A DNA stretch of 64,000 bases from CAXBMB01 sp052078155 (lineage in GTDB: Bacteria > Pseudomonadota > Alphaproteobacteria > Kiloniellales > DSM-21159). The position numbers and the translations under genes are program-made. Below, one piece after another: positions 16,470-25,615 of this stretch (position 1 is its first letter; every line of letters begins with the position of its first letter). The notes under the pieces were generated by a model that saw only the letters and a program-made list of their open reading frames with translations, had not been told where the DNA came from and searched no databases. Where the stretch lies: NCBI GenBank assembly GCA_052078155.1, contig JBQJBP010000003.1, positions 784,342 through 848,341 on the forward strand, written 5' to 3'.

Positions 16470-17431
16470 CCCAACTGACCACCCCGGCAGAAGCCCTGCC
16501 CCAATCCTCGCCCAAAACCCGGCAGATGATTGTCAACGGCTCTCTGGTGCCTTTTGCCAAAGCCCAGATACACCTGATGGCTCCGGCCATGCGCTATGGC
16601 CTCAACATCTTTGAAGGGCTGCGCGGCTACTGGTGTGAGCAGCAAAAGGAGCTCTTTGTCTTCCGGCTGGAAGAGCATATGGCCCGCTTTGACCAGTCCA
16701 TGAAACTGCTGCGTTTTGCCCCGGATTTCGATACCGCAAGTGTCACCAAGGCCGTCACCAATCTGCTGCGGGCTGACGGCTATCGGGAAAACTGCCACAT
16801 CCGGGCCGTGGCCTATCTGGACGGCATGGGGGAACACCATGTCACCGGACCGGTCAGTTGGTTTGTCTATGCCGGTCCCCGCCCCCGCAGCCCGAAAACT
16901 CACAGCGGCATTTCCTGTCACATCTCCTCCTGGCGGCGCATGGCGGACAACGCCCTGCCGCCCCGAATCAAGTGTGGTGCCAACTATGCCAATGCCCGTC
17001 TGGCCCGCTTTCAGGCCCAGCAGGATGGCTATGACGATGCCATTCTGCTGAACGATCAGGGCAAGGTGGCCGAAGGACCCGGAGCCTGTCTCTTTCTGAT
17101 GCGCCAGGGCCGTCTGATCACCCCCGATGTCACCAGCGGCATTCTGGAAAGCATCACCCGCGCCACGCTGATCGAACTTGCTCGGGATCTGGGCCTGGCA
17201 GTAGAGGAACGGGCCGTTGACCGAACCGAACTCTATGCCGCCGATGAGATCTTTCTAGCAGGATCAGCAGCCGAAGTACTGCCGGTTACGGCTCTCGATG
17301 GTCTGACCATCGGGGCAGGCGACAGGGGCCCGGTGACCTGCCAGCTCCAGCAAGCCTACTTCAACAGCGTGGTGGGTCAGCACCCCCTGGCGCAGACCTG
17401 GCTTTCCCCTGTGCATGGAGCGCAGCCATGA
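16466..17431 (+). CDS. Class IV PLP aminotransferase (branched-chain aminotransferase-like), copy 2
   Basis: 321 residues, same family as the gene at 10627 but clearly diverged. The PLP lysine is in RIKCGANYANARLARFQAQQ, followed by GKVAEGPGACLFLM and YAADEIFLAGSAAEVLPV, the last being closer to classical IlvE. It begins in an ATGA overlap with the DUF35 gene and ends in another with the Ldh2 gene. Two such enzymes in one locus may act on different pathway intermediates, or one may work in reverse with a keto acid made by the neighbour. Confidence 0.85.
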   Translation: MTQLTTPAEALPQSSPKTRQMIVNGSLVPFAKAQIHLMAPAMRYGLNIFEGLRGYWCEQQKELFVFRLEEHMARFDQSMKLLRFAPDFDTASVTKAVTNLLRADGYRENCHIRAVAYLDGMGEHHVTGPVSWFVYAGPRPRSPKTHSGISCHISSWRRMADNALPPRIKCGANYANARLARFQAQQDGYDDAILLNDQGKVAEGPGACLFLMRQGRLITPDVTSGILESITRATLIELARDLGLAVEERAVDRTELYAADEIFLAGSAAEVLPVTALDGLTIGAGDRGPVTCQLQQAYFNSVVGQHPLAQTWLSPVHGAQP

Positions 17432-18582
17432 CCCCACAGCTGTCAAAAGTCAGCAAAAACGGCAGGCCGATGCTCCCGCTGCCCCAGGAAGGCCAGCAGG
17501 TGAGCGCCGACACTCTGGTGGATCTTGCCGCCTCATTTCTGCGACAGGCAGGCTTGCCGGGCCAACAGGCTGAGGAGGCAGCCCGCTTGCTGGTGGAGGC
17601 ACAACGGGCCGGGCAGAACAGCCATGGACTGACGCACCTGCCCGCCTATCTCAACGGCATCCTGACAGGGGCCATAAATCCGCGCCCCCGTTTCCAATGG
17701 GTTGAAAGCCATCCGACAAGCCACAGTGCCGCCGCCATTCTGGACGCCGACAACGGTCTGGGCGTACTGGCTGCCCGGGCGGCCTGTTTGGAAGCGGTTG
17801 ATCGGGCAAAAGCGCAAGGCATCTGTGCCGTGGCCGTACGCCGCTCCAGCCATTTCGGTGCCGCCGGCGCTTTTGTTTCTCTGATGGCCCAACAGTGCGT
17901 GGTGGGCCTGGCTCTGTCCAATGCCTCGGCGACTGTTGCGCCCTGGGGAAGCAAAGAAGCCAAGCTGGGGACCAACCCCCTGGCCGCCGCTTTCCCCAGA
18001 AAAGGCCTTCCGCCGCTGATCATAGATCTGGCGACAACCGCCGGATCACGGGGCCGCATTCGCCAGGCGCAGCGCAACGGTCAATCCATCCCCAAGGATT
18101 GGGCACTGGACAGCAATGGTGTGCCCACAACAGACCCGAACCAGGCTTTGCAGGGCACCATGCAGCCTTTGGGGGGCGCCAAGGGCTATGCTCTAGGGCT
18201 GATCATTGAACTGCTCTGCGCGGGATTGTCGGGCGGACTGGCCGGATCCCGTGTTTTATCACCCCACGACAAAAGCGGTCAGCCCGCCGGAACCAGCCAC
18301 TTCTTCCTGGCCATCGATACTGCCGCCTTTGGCGGCGCTGAGCGGGTGGCAGAGGCCGTGTTTGATATCACCAGTGACATCAAAAACGCCGCGCCAATCT
18401 CTGCCGATGCGCCCGTTCGACTTCCCGGTGCGGGCAGTCAGGCAGCCCGGGACCTCAGCGCCGCCAAAGGCATCAGGATCAGCAAGTCGTTGGCCGGGGC
18501 GCTCTCCCAAGCGTCTTTGCTGGCACAACAACTGGCGTCGAAAGTTCCTGGCCCCGCGCCCCTGCAGGAGGATCTGCAATGA
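17428..18582 (+). CDS. Malate/L-lactate dehydrogenase family oxidoreductase (Ldh2)
   Basis: 384 residues of the Ldh2 fold, an NAD(P)-dependent family without a Rossmann motif. It includes malate, ureidoglycolate and delta1-piperideine-2-carboxylate/pyrroline-2-carboxylate reductases. QNSHGLTHLPAYL holds the catalytic histidine (about H66). RRSSHFGAAGAF and LGTNPLAAAFP are further family blocks, and PLGGAKGYALGLIIELLC lies near 250. Reduction of a cyclic or N-methyl imino acid, or oxidation of a 2-hydroxy acid, would suit the neighbouring aminotransferases. The exact reaction cannot be read. It overlaps hyuA by ATGA. Confidence 0.82.
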   Translation: MTPQLSKVSKNGRPMLPLPQEGQQVSADTLVDLAASFLRQAGLPGQQAEEAARLLVEAQRAGQNSHGLTHLPAYLNGILTGAINPRPRFQWVESHPTSHSAAAILDADNGLGVLAARAACLEAVDRAKAQGICAVAVRRSSHFGAAGAFVSLMAQQCVVGLALSNASATVAPWGSKEAKLGTNPLAAAFPRKGLPPLIIDLATTAGSRGRIRQAQRNGQSIPKDWALDSNGVPTTDPNQALQGTMQPLGGAKGYALGLIIELLCAGLSGGLAGSRVLSPHDKSGQPAGTSHFFLAIDTAAFGGAERVAEAVFDITSDIKNAAPISADAPVRLPGAGSQAARDLSAAKGIRISKSLAGALSQASLLAQQLASKVPGPAPLQEDLQ

Positions 18583-20651
18583 GCTGGCGCATGGCCGTGG
18601 ACGTCGGTGGCACCTTTACTGACGGCGTCCTGATTGATGACAAAACCAACCGCCTTTGGGTCGGCAAAGCCCTGACCACCCATGGCGACCCCGGGGATGG
18701 CATTGCCAGCGTCGTGACCAGCCTGCTGGCGCAGCAACCCGAAAAAGCACCTGTTGACCGGGTGATCCACGGCACGACCCTGATCACAAATACACTGCTG
18801 GAGCGCAAAGGCGTACGTACGTCTCTCATTGTCACGAGAGGTACAGCAGACCTTCTCGATATCCGTCGCGAGATGCGGTACGACACCTACGACCTCAACA
18901 TCACCTTTCCGGAGCCCCTGGCGCGCCGCGAAGATCGTTACGAAACCTCCTGCAGGCTGGGACCTGATGGCAGTGACTGGCAACAGGTTGACCCGGCAGA
19001 GCTTGAGAGCATTGCCCGACAGGTGGCTCAAACGGCCACCCAGTCTGTGGCGGTCTGCTTTCTGCATTCCCCCGTGTCCAACAGACATGAAGAAGCTCTG
19101 CGCGCCGCCTTTAACCGCGAGGCGCCCCATATCTCCCTGTCCCTGTCATCGGAAGTCGCCGCGGAAATTGGTGAATACGAGCGCATGTCCACGGTGGTGG
19201 CCAATGCCTATGTCCAGCCGATTGTCGAGACTTACCTGAACAAGCTGAGCACCCGGCTGCTGGAGCTGGGGGTTGAGGGGCGGTTGGACATCATGGTCTC
19301 CAACGGCGGCTTTACGGAGGCACAGCTCGCCGCCCGCTTCCCCATTCGTCTGTTGGAATCCGGTCCGGCTGGCGGGGTTCTGGGCGCCATCAACTGCGCT
19401 GCGGACAGCGACCGTCATGTGCTGGCTTTCGACATGGGAGGCACCACAGCCAAATCCTGTGTCGCCGTGGACGGCAAACCAGAAATCGCCCACATCTTCG
19501 AATTCTCCCGCGAGCGCCGCTTCAAACAAGGCAGCGGCCTGCCGGCCGTTTCCCCTTCCATTGATCTGATTGAGATCGGCGCCGGCGGTGGGTCACTGGC
19601 CCGTATCAATGCACTGGGTCTGCTGCAGGTGGGACCGGACAGTGCCGGATCCGAACCCGGCCCGGCCTGCTATGGATTGGGGGGGCAGGACCCAACTGTG
19701 ACCGACGCAGACCTGCTTCTGGGCTACCTGGACCCGGACAATTTCCTGGGGGGGCGCATGACCCTGGACCTTGAACAGGCCCGCGCGGCACTGGGCGCTG
19801 TCGGTCAAGAAATCGGGCTCACTGCACTGGAGACGGCCTGGGGCATTCATGACATCGTCAATGAAAACATGGCCGCTGCGGCCCGCACCCACATTGCGGA
19901 AAAGGGACTGGACGCCCGCCAGTTTGTGCTGGTGGCAACAGGCGGGGCCGGTCCGGTTCACGCCGTTGACGTGGCCCGTCGCTTGCGCATTCGCCGCATT
20001 CTTTGTCCTCTGGCCTCTGGTGTCGGTTCCTGTCTGGGGTTTTTGACAGCCCCGGCCCGCACCGACCGTTCCTGGTCCAAAATTCAACCGCTTGAAAATC
20101 TGGACAGCCGGGAAATTGCCCGACGCTTCAGCGATGCAAAAGAGAGCATTGCTGCGGACCTGGCCAAGGCGGCTGTTCCGGCTGAGCAGATCCAGTGGCA
20201 CGCCTGTGTGGAGATGCGCTACGTGGGACAGGGCGCCAACGTTGAGGTTGCCCTTGATCCTGATTTTCTGTCCGACCTGCTGGACCTCCGACGGGCCTTT
20301 GAAGAAGCCTATATCGGTGTTTTTGGCCGCAAGGTGCCCGGCGGCATACCCGAAGTGGTGACCTGGCGGATCTGGGGCAGCTCCCCCAGCCGCAAACAGC
20401 AGTTCAATCTGGGCAAAGCGCCATCAGAACACCCTGCCGACATTGGCAGTCGACAGCTTTACTGGCCGGATCTCAAAGACCGGTTCGATACCCCCGTTTT
20501 TCAGCGGCACAGCCTGCCAGCCGGTGAGGTGCTGCGGGCCCCTTGCGTGATCTGCGAGCCGGAATCCACCCTGGTGGTGGCTTACCCGGCAACAGTTTCC
20601 GTTCTTGAAAGCGGCAGCATTGAGGTGCTGCTGGATGAGGTGAGCGCATGA
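18579..20651 (+). CDS. Hydantoinase/oxoprolinase subunit A (HyuA family)
   Basis: 690 residues. The N-terminal Hydant_A_N domain begins MAVDVGGTFTDGVLID. The ASKHA-type ATPase block is FDMGGTTAKSCVAVDG near residue 284, and a third conserved part is ATGGAGPVHAVDVARRL near 450. Family members hydrolyse 5-membered cyclic amides (5-oxoproline, N-methylhydantoin) with ATP, or carboxylate ketones. With HyuB next door and sarcosine oxidase in the cluster, an N-methylhydantoin-like ring opening giving an N-methyl amino acid is attractive but unproven. 4-base overlaps occur on both sides. Confidence 0.9.
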   Translation: MSWRMAVDVGGTFTDGVLIDDKTNRLWVGKALTTHGDPGDGIASVVTSLLAQQPEKAPVDRVIHGTTLITNTLLERKGVRTSLIVTRGTADLLDIRREMRYDTYDLNITFPEPLARREDRYETSCRLGPDGSDWQQVDPAELESIARQVAQTATQSVAVCFLHSPVSNRHEEALRAAFNREAPHISLSLSSEVAAEIGEYERMSTVVANAYVQPIVETYLNKLSTRLLELGVEGRLDIMVSNGGFTEAQLAARFPIRLLESGPAGGVLGAINCAADSDRHVLAFDMGGTTAKSCVAVDGKPEIAHIFEFSRERRFKQGSGLPAVSPSIDLIEIGAGGGSLARINALGLLQVGPDSAGSEPGPACYGLGGQDPTVTDADLLLGYLDPDNFLGGRMTLDLEQARAALGAVGQEIGLTALETAWGIHDIVNENMAAAARTHIAEKGLDARQFVLVATGGAGPVHAVDVARRLRIRRILCPLASGVGSCLGFLTAPARTDRSWSKIQPLENLDSREIARRFSDAKESIAADLAKAAVPAEQIQWHACVEMRYVGQGANVEVALDPDFLSDLLDLRRAFEEAYIGVFGRKVPGGIPEVVTWRIWGSSPSRKQQFNLGKAPSEHPADIGSRQLYWPDLKDRFDTPVFQRHSLPAGEVLRAPCVICEPESTLVVAYPATVSVLESGSIEVLLDEVSA

Positions 20652-22210
20652 CCGCCATCGATCCCATCAGCCTGGAAATTCTCTGGACCCGCCTGACCTC
20701 GGTTGTGGACGAAGCCGCCGCGACCTTCGTACGCGCCTCCTTTTCCACCCTGGTTCGGGAAGCCAACGACTACGCTGTGGTGCTGACGGACGCCCTAGGG
20801 CAGAACCTGGCCCAATCCTCTCAGTCCATCCCCTCCTTCATCGCAACAGTCCCGGCCAGTATCCGGATCTTTATCCGGGAATTCGGCCTGCACAACCTGC
20901 GCGAAGGCGATGCCTACATCACCAATGACCCCTGGTATGGCTCCGGCCATCTCAATGATGCCACCATCGCCATGCCTATTTTTCACAACGGCAAATTGGT
21001 GGCCTTCGCCGGGGTGGTCAGCCATCTGCCGGACATCGGGGGGCGACTGCGCAACCCCTCCAACAAAGAACTGTTCGAAGAAGGCTTCCAGATTCCGCCG
21101 CTGCGTTTGCTATCGGCAGGACAGGAAGACACAACTCTGGTGCACCTGCTCCGGCAGAATGTCCGGGTGCCGGAGGAAACCCTGGGCGATGTCTGGGCCA
21201 TGGTGGCTTGTTGTCAGTCACTGGGCCAGCGCCTGACCGGGCTGCTGGATGAAACGGGCATTGATCTGCAGGCCTTTGCCAAAGATGCCATCGCCCGAAC
21301 AGAAAAGGCCATGCGGCAGGCCATTGCAGAGGTCCCCGATGGCAGCTGGACCTACTGCGTGGAAAACGATGGCCCCCTGGACATGCCCGGCGGCGTGATC
21401 CGAATCAAAGCCAGGGTGGACATCACCGGCGATGCGGTACGGGTCGACTACAGCGGGTCGTCAGATCAGGTCAGTCTGGCCATCAATACGGTGCTCAGCT
21501 ACACCTTTGCCTACAGCGCCTATGCGCTGAAAACCCTTTTTGCCCCCTGGATTCCGAACAATGAGGGAGCCTTCAAGCCCCTGACGGTGACAGCTCCGGA
21601 AGGCTCCATTCTCAATCCCATCCGACCAGCCCCCTGCGGGGCGCGGGGCATGATTGGCCACCTCTTGCCCACCGCCATCTATGGGGCGCTGGCATCAGCT
21701 CTGCCCGATCGGGTCCAGGCCAGTCCCGGCTCCCCTTCCAACAATCTGCAGATCGCCAGTCTGCAGGGAAACCGGCGCTATGCGGTCAACGCCTTTATGG
21801 GCGCCGGACAAGGGGCCAGCCAGAACCGCAGCGGCACCAGCGCCATCAGCTTTCCCTCCAATCTGTCCAACACCCCCATAGAGGTGATGGAAGGACAGGC
21901 GCCCATTGCGGTGCACTGGCGAAAGATCATGACCGGATCCGGCGGCAAGGGACTGCAACGAGGCGGCGATGGTCTGGGCTTTGCGTTTCGTTTCCTCGGT
22001 GACAGTCCGGCCATCGCCTCCTTCATGATCAACAGGGTGGCCTGCCCGGCTGCCGGCCTCAAGGGCGGGCAGGCCGGACGCGCCGCCCGGTTTCAGATCA
22101 ACGGCCAGGATGCGGCCGCTGCCGGCCAACATGTTCTCACCCAAGGGGATGAAATCCTGATTGAAACCGGCGGTGGCGGCGGCTACGGCCAGAAGGAGCC
22201 AAAAGCATGA
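20648..22210 (+). CDS. Hydantoinase/oxoprolinase subunit B (HyuB family)
   Basis: 520 residues of the hydantoinase B domain, the partner of HyuA. ITNDPWYGSGHLNDATIAMP and VSHLPDIGGRL are the strongest blocks (about residues 93-135). The C-terminus ends in the usual glycine-rich GGGGGYG. In ATP-dependent N-methylhydantoinase and acetophenone carboxylase the two subunits form one complex. Length and motifs are normal. Confidence 0.9.
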   Translation: MTAIDPISLEILWTRLTSVVDEAAATFVRASFSTLVREANDYAVVLTDALGQNLAQSSQSIPSFIATVPASIRIFIREFGLHNLREGDAYITNDPWYGSGHLNDATIAMPIFHNGKLVAFAGVVSHLPDIGGRLRNPSNKELFEEGFQIPPLRLLSAGQEDTTLVHLLRQNVRVPEETLGDVWAMVACCQSLGQRLTGLLDETGIDLQAFAKDAIARTEKAMRQAIAEVPDGSWTYCVENDGPLDMPGGVIRIKARVDITGDAVRVDYSGSSDQVSLAINTVLSYTFAYSAYALKTLFAPWIPNNEGAFKPLTVTAPEGSILNPIRPAPCGARGMIGHLLPTAIYGALASALPDRVQASPGSPSNNLQIASLQGNRRYAVNAFMGAGQGASQNRSGTSAISFPSNLSNTPIEVMEGQAPIAVHWRKIMTGSGGKGLQRGGDGLGFAFRFLGDSPAIASFMINRVACPAAGLKGGQAGRAARFQINGQDAAAAGQHVLTQGDEILIETGGGGGYGQKEPKA

Positions 22211-23052
22211 CGCAAGGTGACCCTCTCATCAGTACCCACCCGGCCAAGGGGCAGATCAGGCCCGGACGTCACGACGGCAAAGTCGCCGTGATCACCGGGG
22301 CAGCCCAGGGCATCGGTCTGGCCTGTGCCCAAAAGCTCTTTGCCGAAGGGGCCAGCGTGGTGCTGAGTGACCGGCAGGAAGCAGAGGCCGCCAGACAGGC
22401 GGCTCTGCTGGATCCCAGCGGTGAGCACGCCCTGTCTCTGGCCTGTGACGTTGGCAGCAAGGCGGACATCGCCCGTTTGATGGCTGAAGTTGACAGCCGT
22501 TTTGGCCGCCTCGACATCCTGGTCAACAATGCCGCCATCTCCGTGCCAACCGAGATCCTGGACATCACAGAGGACGAATTGGACTCTGTCCTGAATGTGA
22601 ACCTGAAAGGCACCTTCTGGTGCAGTCAGGAAGCCGCCAGGATCATGGTCAGGCAGGGCGCGGGAGCCATCGTCAACCTGTCCTCCATGCAAGCCGAACT
22701 GGCCATTCCAAACCGCGTGCCTTACGGCATTTCAAAGGCCGCCATCAATCAGATCACCCGCCTCTTTGCGCTGGCTCTGGCAACCAAGGGGGTCCGCGCC
22801 AATGCGGTGGGCCCCGGCACCATTCTGACACCACTGACAGCGGGCCTTGGTGCCAACGAACAGGCCTATCGGCAAATCCTCTCACGCACCCCCATGGGCC
22901 GGGTCGGCCAGGCCGAGGAAGTGGCTGCCGTTGTGTCTTTCCTGGCCAGCGACGACGCCTCCTATGTCACCGGACAGGTTCTCTATCCCGACGGTGGCCG
23001 CGCCCATCTCAACTACACCGTTCCCGTCCCTGCCCCTCTGCCGGAGTTGTAA
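22207..23052 (+). CDS. Short-chain dehydrogenase/reductase (SDR)
   Basis: 281 residues, classical SDR. The coenzyme motif VITGAAQGIGLACA lies near 30-43, NNAAIS near 102, the catalytic serine in VNLSSMQAE, and the Tyr-Lys pair in YGISKAA (about 175-181). The family's GR-x3-P-x-E block reads MGRVGQAEEVA. It overlaps hyuB by ATGA and is followed after 4 bases by a BKACE gene. Making a 3-keto acid for BKACE to cleave would be a logical job, as 3-hydroxy acid dehydrogenases do for dehydrocarnitine. Confidence 0.85.
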   Translation: MTQGDPLISTHPAKGQIRPGRHDGKVAVITGAAQGIGLACAQKLFAEGASVVLSDRQEAEAARQAALLDPSGEHALSLACDVGSKADIARLMAEVDSRFGRLDILVNNAAISVPTEILDITEDELDSVLNVNLKGTFWCSQEAARIMVRQGAGAIVNLSSMQAELAIPNRVPYGISKAAINQITRLFALALATKGVRANAVGPGTILTPLTAGLGANEQAYRQILSRTPMGRVGQAEEVAAVVSFLASDDASYVTGQVLYPDGGRAHLNYTVPVPAPLPEL

Positions 23053-23056
23053 GATC

Positions 23057-23890
23057 ATGGCCCTTCCCTGCATCATCACCGTCGCCATCACCGGTTCCGT
23101 GCCCAAAAAGGCCGACTGCCCCGGTGTGCCGGTCAGTGTCAACGAGCAGATAGACTCCACCCAGGAAGCCTTTGAAGCGGGTGCCTCTCTGGTCCACATT
23201 CATGTGCGCGACGAAGCAGAGCGCCCCTCCTCCGATCCCGACAAATTCGGTGCGGTAAAGGAAGGCATCGATAAACACTGTCCGGGCATGATCGTTCAGT
23301 TTTCCACCGGGGCGCGCGGACGCAAGCTGGAAGACCGGGGAGGCATGCTGTTCCACCGACCGGACATGGCGTCCCTGGCCACCGGATCCGTGAACTTTCC
23401 CACTTTCGTCAATGAAAACCCGCCCCAGTTCATTCGCGACCTGGCAGGCCAGATGCAGGGTCTGCAGATCAAGCCGGAGTGTGAAATTTTCGATCTGGCC
23501 ATGCTCTACAACGTGGCAGATCTGGTGGCCGAAGGTCTGCTGTGTGAGAGCCCCCATGTGCAGTTCGTCATGGGCATCAAGGGTGCCCAGCCCGCCCGCC
23601 GGGAAATTCTGGAATTCGAACTGAGCGAACTGAAGAAGCTGCTGCCCAAGGCCACCTGGACCGCGGCCGGATTGGGACGTCATCAGCTGGACGTCAATAA
23701 CTGGGCTCTGGAACTGGGCGGTCATTGCCGCACCGGTCTGGAAGACAACATCCGCTTCGATAAATCACGACTTGCCAAAAGCAATGCCGAGTTGGTCTCG
23801 CGGGTGGCCGAGCTTTGTCAGACCTATGGTCGTCGCCCTGCCACCGCGGCAGAAGCACGGGACATTCTGGGGCTGAGACCGGCCGCCTGA
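23057..23890 (+). CDS. Beta-keto acid cleavage enzyme (BKACE, DUF849)
   Basis: 277 residues, TIM-barrel BKACE family (Kce-like). Zn ligands are visible as H47 and H49 in VHIHVRDEAERPS. The end has the family's ELGGHCRTGLEDNIRF block. BKACEs transfer the acetyl part of a beta-keto acid to acetyl-CoA, giving acetoacetyl-CoA and an acyl-CoA. Known substrates include 3-keto-5-aminohexanoate and dehydrocarnitine. ATG 23057 is taken because longer in-frame readings run inside the SDR gene. In this cluster a quaternary or N-methyl beta-keto acid is a reasonable guess. Confidence 0.9.
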   Translation: MALPCIITVAITGSVPKKADCPGVPVSVNEQIDSTQEAFEAGASLVHIHVRDEAERPSSDPDKFGAVKEGIDKHCPGMIVQFSTGARGRKLEDRGGMLFHRPDMASLATGSVNFPTFVNENPPQFIRDLAGQMQGLQIKPECEIFDLAMLYNVADLVAEGLLCESPHVQFVMGIKGAQPARREILEFELSELKKLLPKATWTAAGLGRHQLDVNNWALELGGHCRTGLEDNIRFDKSRLAKSNAELVSRVAELCQTYGRRPATAAEARDILGLRPAA

Positions 23891-23909
23891 TAACTGCACC
23901 CTGATCCCC

Positions 23910-23929
23910 CAAGCTTTTCAGGAAGCTTG
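23910..23929. other. Short perfect hairpin between BKACE and methyltransferase genes
   Basis: CAAGCTT (23910-23916) pairs with AAGCTTG (23923-23929) over a 6-base loop. There is no T-tract, so it is more likely an mRNA processing or stability stem than a terminator. The gap 23891-23985 holds nothing else clear except AAGGGA ahead of the next gene. Confidence 0.35.
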
Positions 23930-23985
23930 CCCCGAAACACCTGACCCCAGCGGCTCACCCCACGGCCCAACAAAGGGATAGACAC

Positions 23986-25566
23986 ATGACTGTGGATACC
24001 AAAGATCCCCGTACCAGACGGTCCCGTACAGCCGGACGCCGGGATGGACGCAGGGAAGGCCGGCGAGACAGCCGCCGGGATCAACCCCTGGAGCAGCTGG
24101 CCTGGGGACAGCCGCGGTTGCGCCAACCCTTTGTCGAGATCCTGTCTCAGGACGAAATCGCCGCCATCCATCAAACCTCTCTCAAGATTCTTCAGGAAAT
24201 CGGCCTGGTCTTTGCCGATCAGGAAGCCCGGAAGATCTTCCAGAAAGCAGGGGCGCTGGTGGACAGCGACGGTCGGGTCCGACTGGGCCGGGACATTGTT
24301 GATCAGGCCCTGAAAACAGCCCCTTCCAGTTTTACGCTTACGCCCAGAGATCCGGCCAAAACCGTGACCATCGGTGCCGATGCCGTAACCTTTACCACGG
24401 TCCTGGGCCCTCCCAACTGCTCCGACCTGGAGGGCGGACGTCGCCCCGGCACGCTGGCGGATTTCGCCAACTTCGTGCGGCTGGGCCAGCATTTCAACAT
24501 CATCCACATGATCGCCGGTTCGCCGGTGGAACCCAACGACATTCCTGTGGACATCCGACATCTGGAATCCACCCGAACCATTTTGAGTCTCAGTGACAAG
24601 GTCCCCTATCTCTTTGCCCAGGGACGTCAGCGGCTGTGGGATGGTATGGAGCTGGTGGCCCGCTCCCTGGGGTACGACTCCCGGGCGGGTCTTTGCGAGA
24701 TGCCTCGCCTCTATTCCATCATCAACACCAACTCACCCCTTCAGTACGACGACCCCATGGCTGCCGGGGTGATCGAACTGGCCCGCCACAACCAGGCCAG
24801 CATCATATCCCCCTTTTCTTTGGCTGGGGCCACCATGCCCGTGCCGCTGGCTGGGGCTGTGGCCATGTCCAACGCAGAAGCCCTGGCCGGGGTCTGTCTG
24901 GCCCAGCTGGTACGCCCCGGGGCCCCGGTGGTGACTGCCGCCAAAACCGTCAACGTGGACATGAAGACCGGGGCACCGGCTTTTGCCACCCCGGAATCCA
25001 ACAAGGCTGTGCAGATCGGCGCACAGCTGGCGCGCTATCTGGGCCTGCCTTTCCGGGCGGCCAACTTCAACAACGCCAACGCCGTAGATGCCCAGGCGCT
25101 ATACGAATCTCAGGGGGCGCTCTGGGCAGCCATCACCTCCGGCACCAATCTGGTGATGCACGCCGCAGGCTGGATGGAGGGCGGGCTCTGTGCCTCCTTC
25201 GAGAAATTCATCCTGGATGTGGAAATTCTGCAGATGATGAAAGTCTGGCTGGAACCGGTGCCCGTCACGGCAGAGAGCCTGTCCATAGAAGAAATCCGCA
25301 CTGTCGGCCCGGGCGGTCATTTTTTTGGCACCGAGCGCACTCTGGCCAGCTTTGAAGCCGCCTTCTATCACCCGCTGATCACCCAAACCCAGAACTATGA
25401 AGCCTGGGAGGAAGCAGGGGCTCAGGATGCCACCCGTCGGGCCCATGGTCTCTACAAAAAGGCTCTGGCCGAGTTCCAGCCTCCCGCCCTGGACGAAGGC
25501 CATCACGCCGCCATGACCCGCTACGCCGAAAAGCGCATCGCTGAAGGCGGCAGCCCCATTACCTGA
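23986..25566 (+). CDS. Trimethylamine methyltransferase (MttB) family protein, non-pyrrolysine type
   Basis: 526 residues of the MttB superfamily (COG5598 type), TIM-barrel. Archaeal MttB uses pyrrolysine at an in-frame amber codon; here the frame runs without any amber codon, so it is the non-Pyl form. That form includes glycine betaine, carnitine, proline betaine and gamma-butyrobetaine methyltransferases. Family blocks are seen at LGPPNCSDLEGGRRPGTL, PFSLAGATMPVPLAGAVAMS and GPGGHFFG. The first 35 residues are very arginine-rich (repeated RRDGRREGRRDSRRD) and look disordered. No corrinoid protein or reactivase is in the window, which is odd for a methyl-transfer partner. It may demethylate a betaine feeding the dimethylglycine and sarcosine enzymes; that is inference. 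Confidence 0.88.
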   Translation: MTVDTKDPRTRRSRTAGRRDGRREGRRDSRRDQPLEQLAWGQPRLRQPFVEILSQDEIAAIHQTSLKILQEIGLVFADQEARKIFQKAGALVDSDGRVRLGRDIVDQALKTAPSSFTLTPRDPAKTVTIGADAVTFTTVLGPPNCSDLEGGRRPGTLADFANFVRLGQHFNIIHMIAGSPVEPNDIPVDIRHLESTRTILSLSDKVPYLFAQGRQRLWDGMELVARSLGYDSRAGLCEMPRLYSIINTNSPLQYDDPMAAGVIELARHNQASIISPFSLAGATMPVPLAGAVAMSNAEALAGVCLAQLVRPGAPVVTAAKTVNVDMKTGAPAFATPESNKAVQIGAQLARYLGLPFRAANFNNANAVDAQALYESQGALWAAITSGTNLVMHAAGWMEGGLCASFEKFILDVEILQMMKVWLEPVPVTAESLSIEEIRTVGPGGHFFGTERTLASFEAAFYHPLITQTQNYEAWEEAGAQDATRRAHGLYKKALAEFQPPALDEGHHAAMTRYAEKRIAEGGSPIT

Positions 25567-25615
25567 TGACAAATCACCCCGATTTTAACCGTGCCCCAAC
25601 CCAGGGAGAGCCCTA

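Noticed and set aside
23986..25566. Pyrrolysine-containing trimethylamine methyltransferase
   Set aside because: No in-frame amber codon occurs within the gene, so it belongs to the non-pyrrolysine branch.
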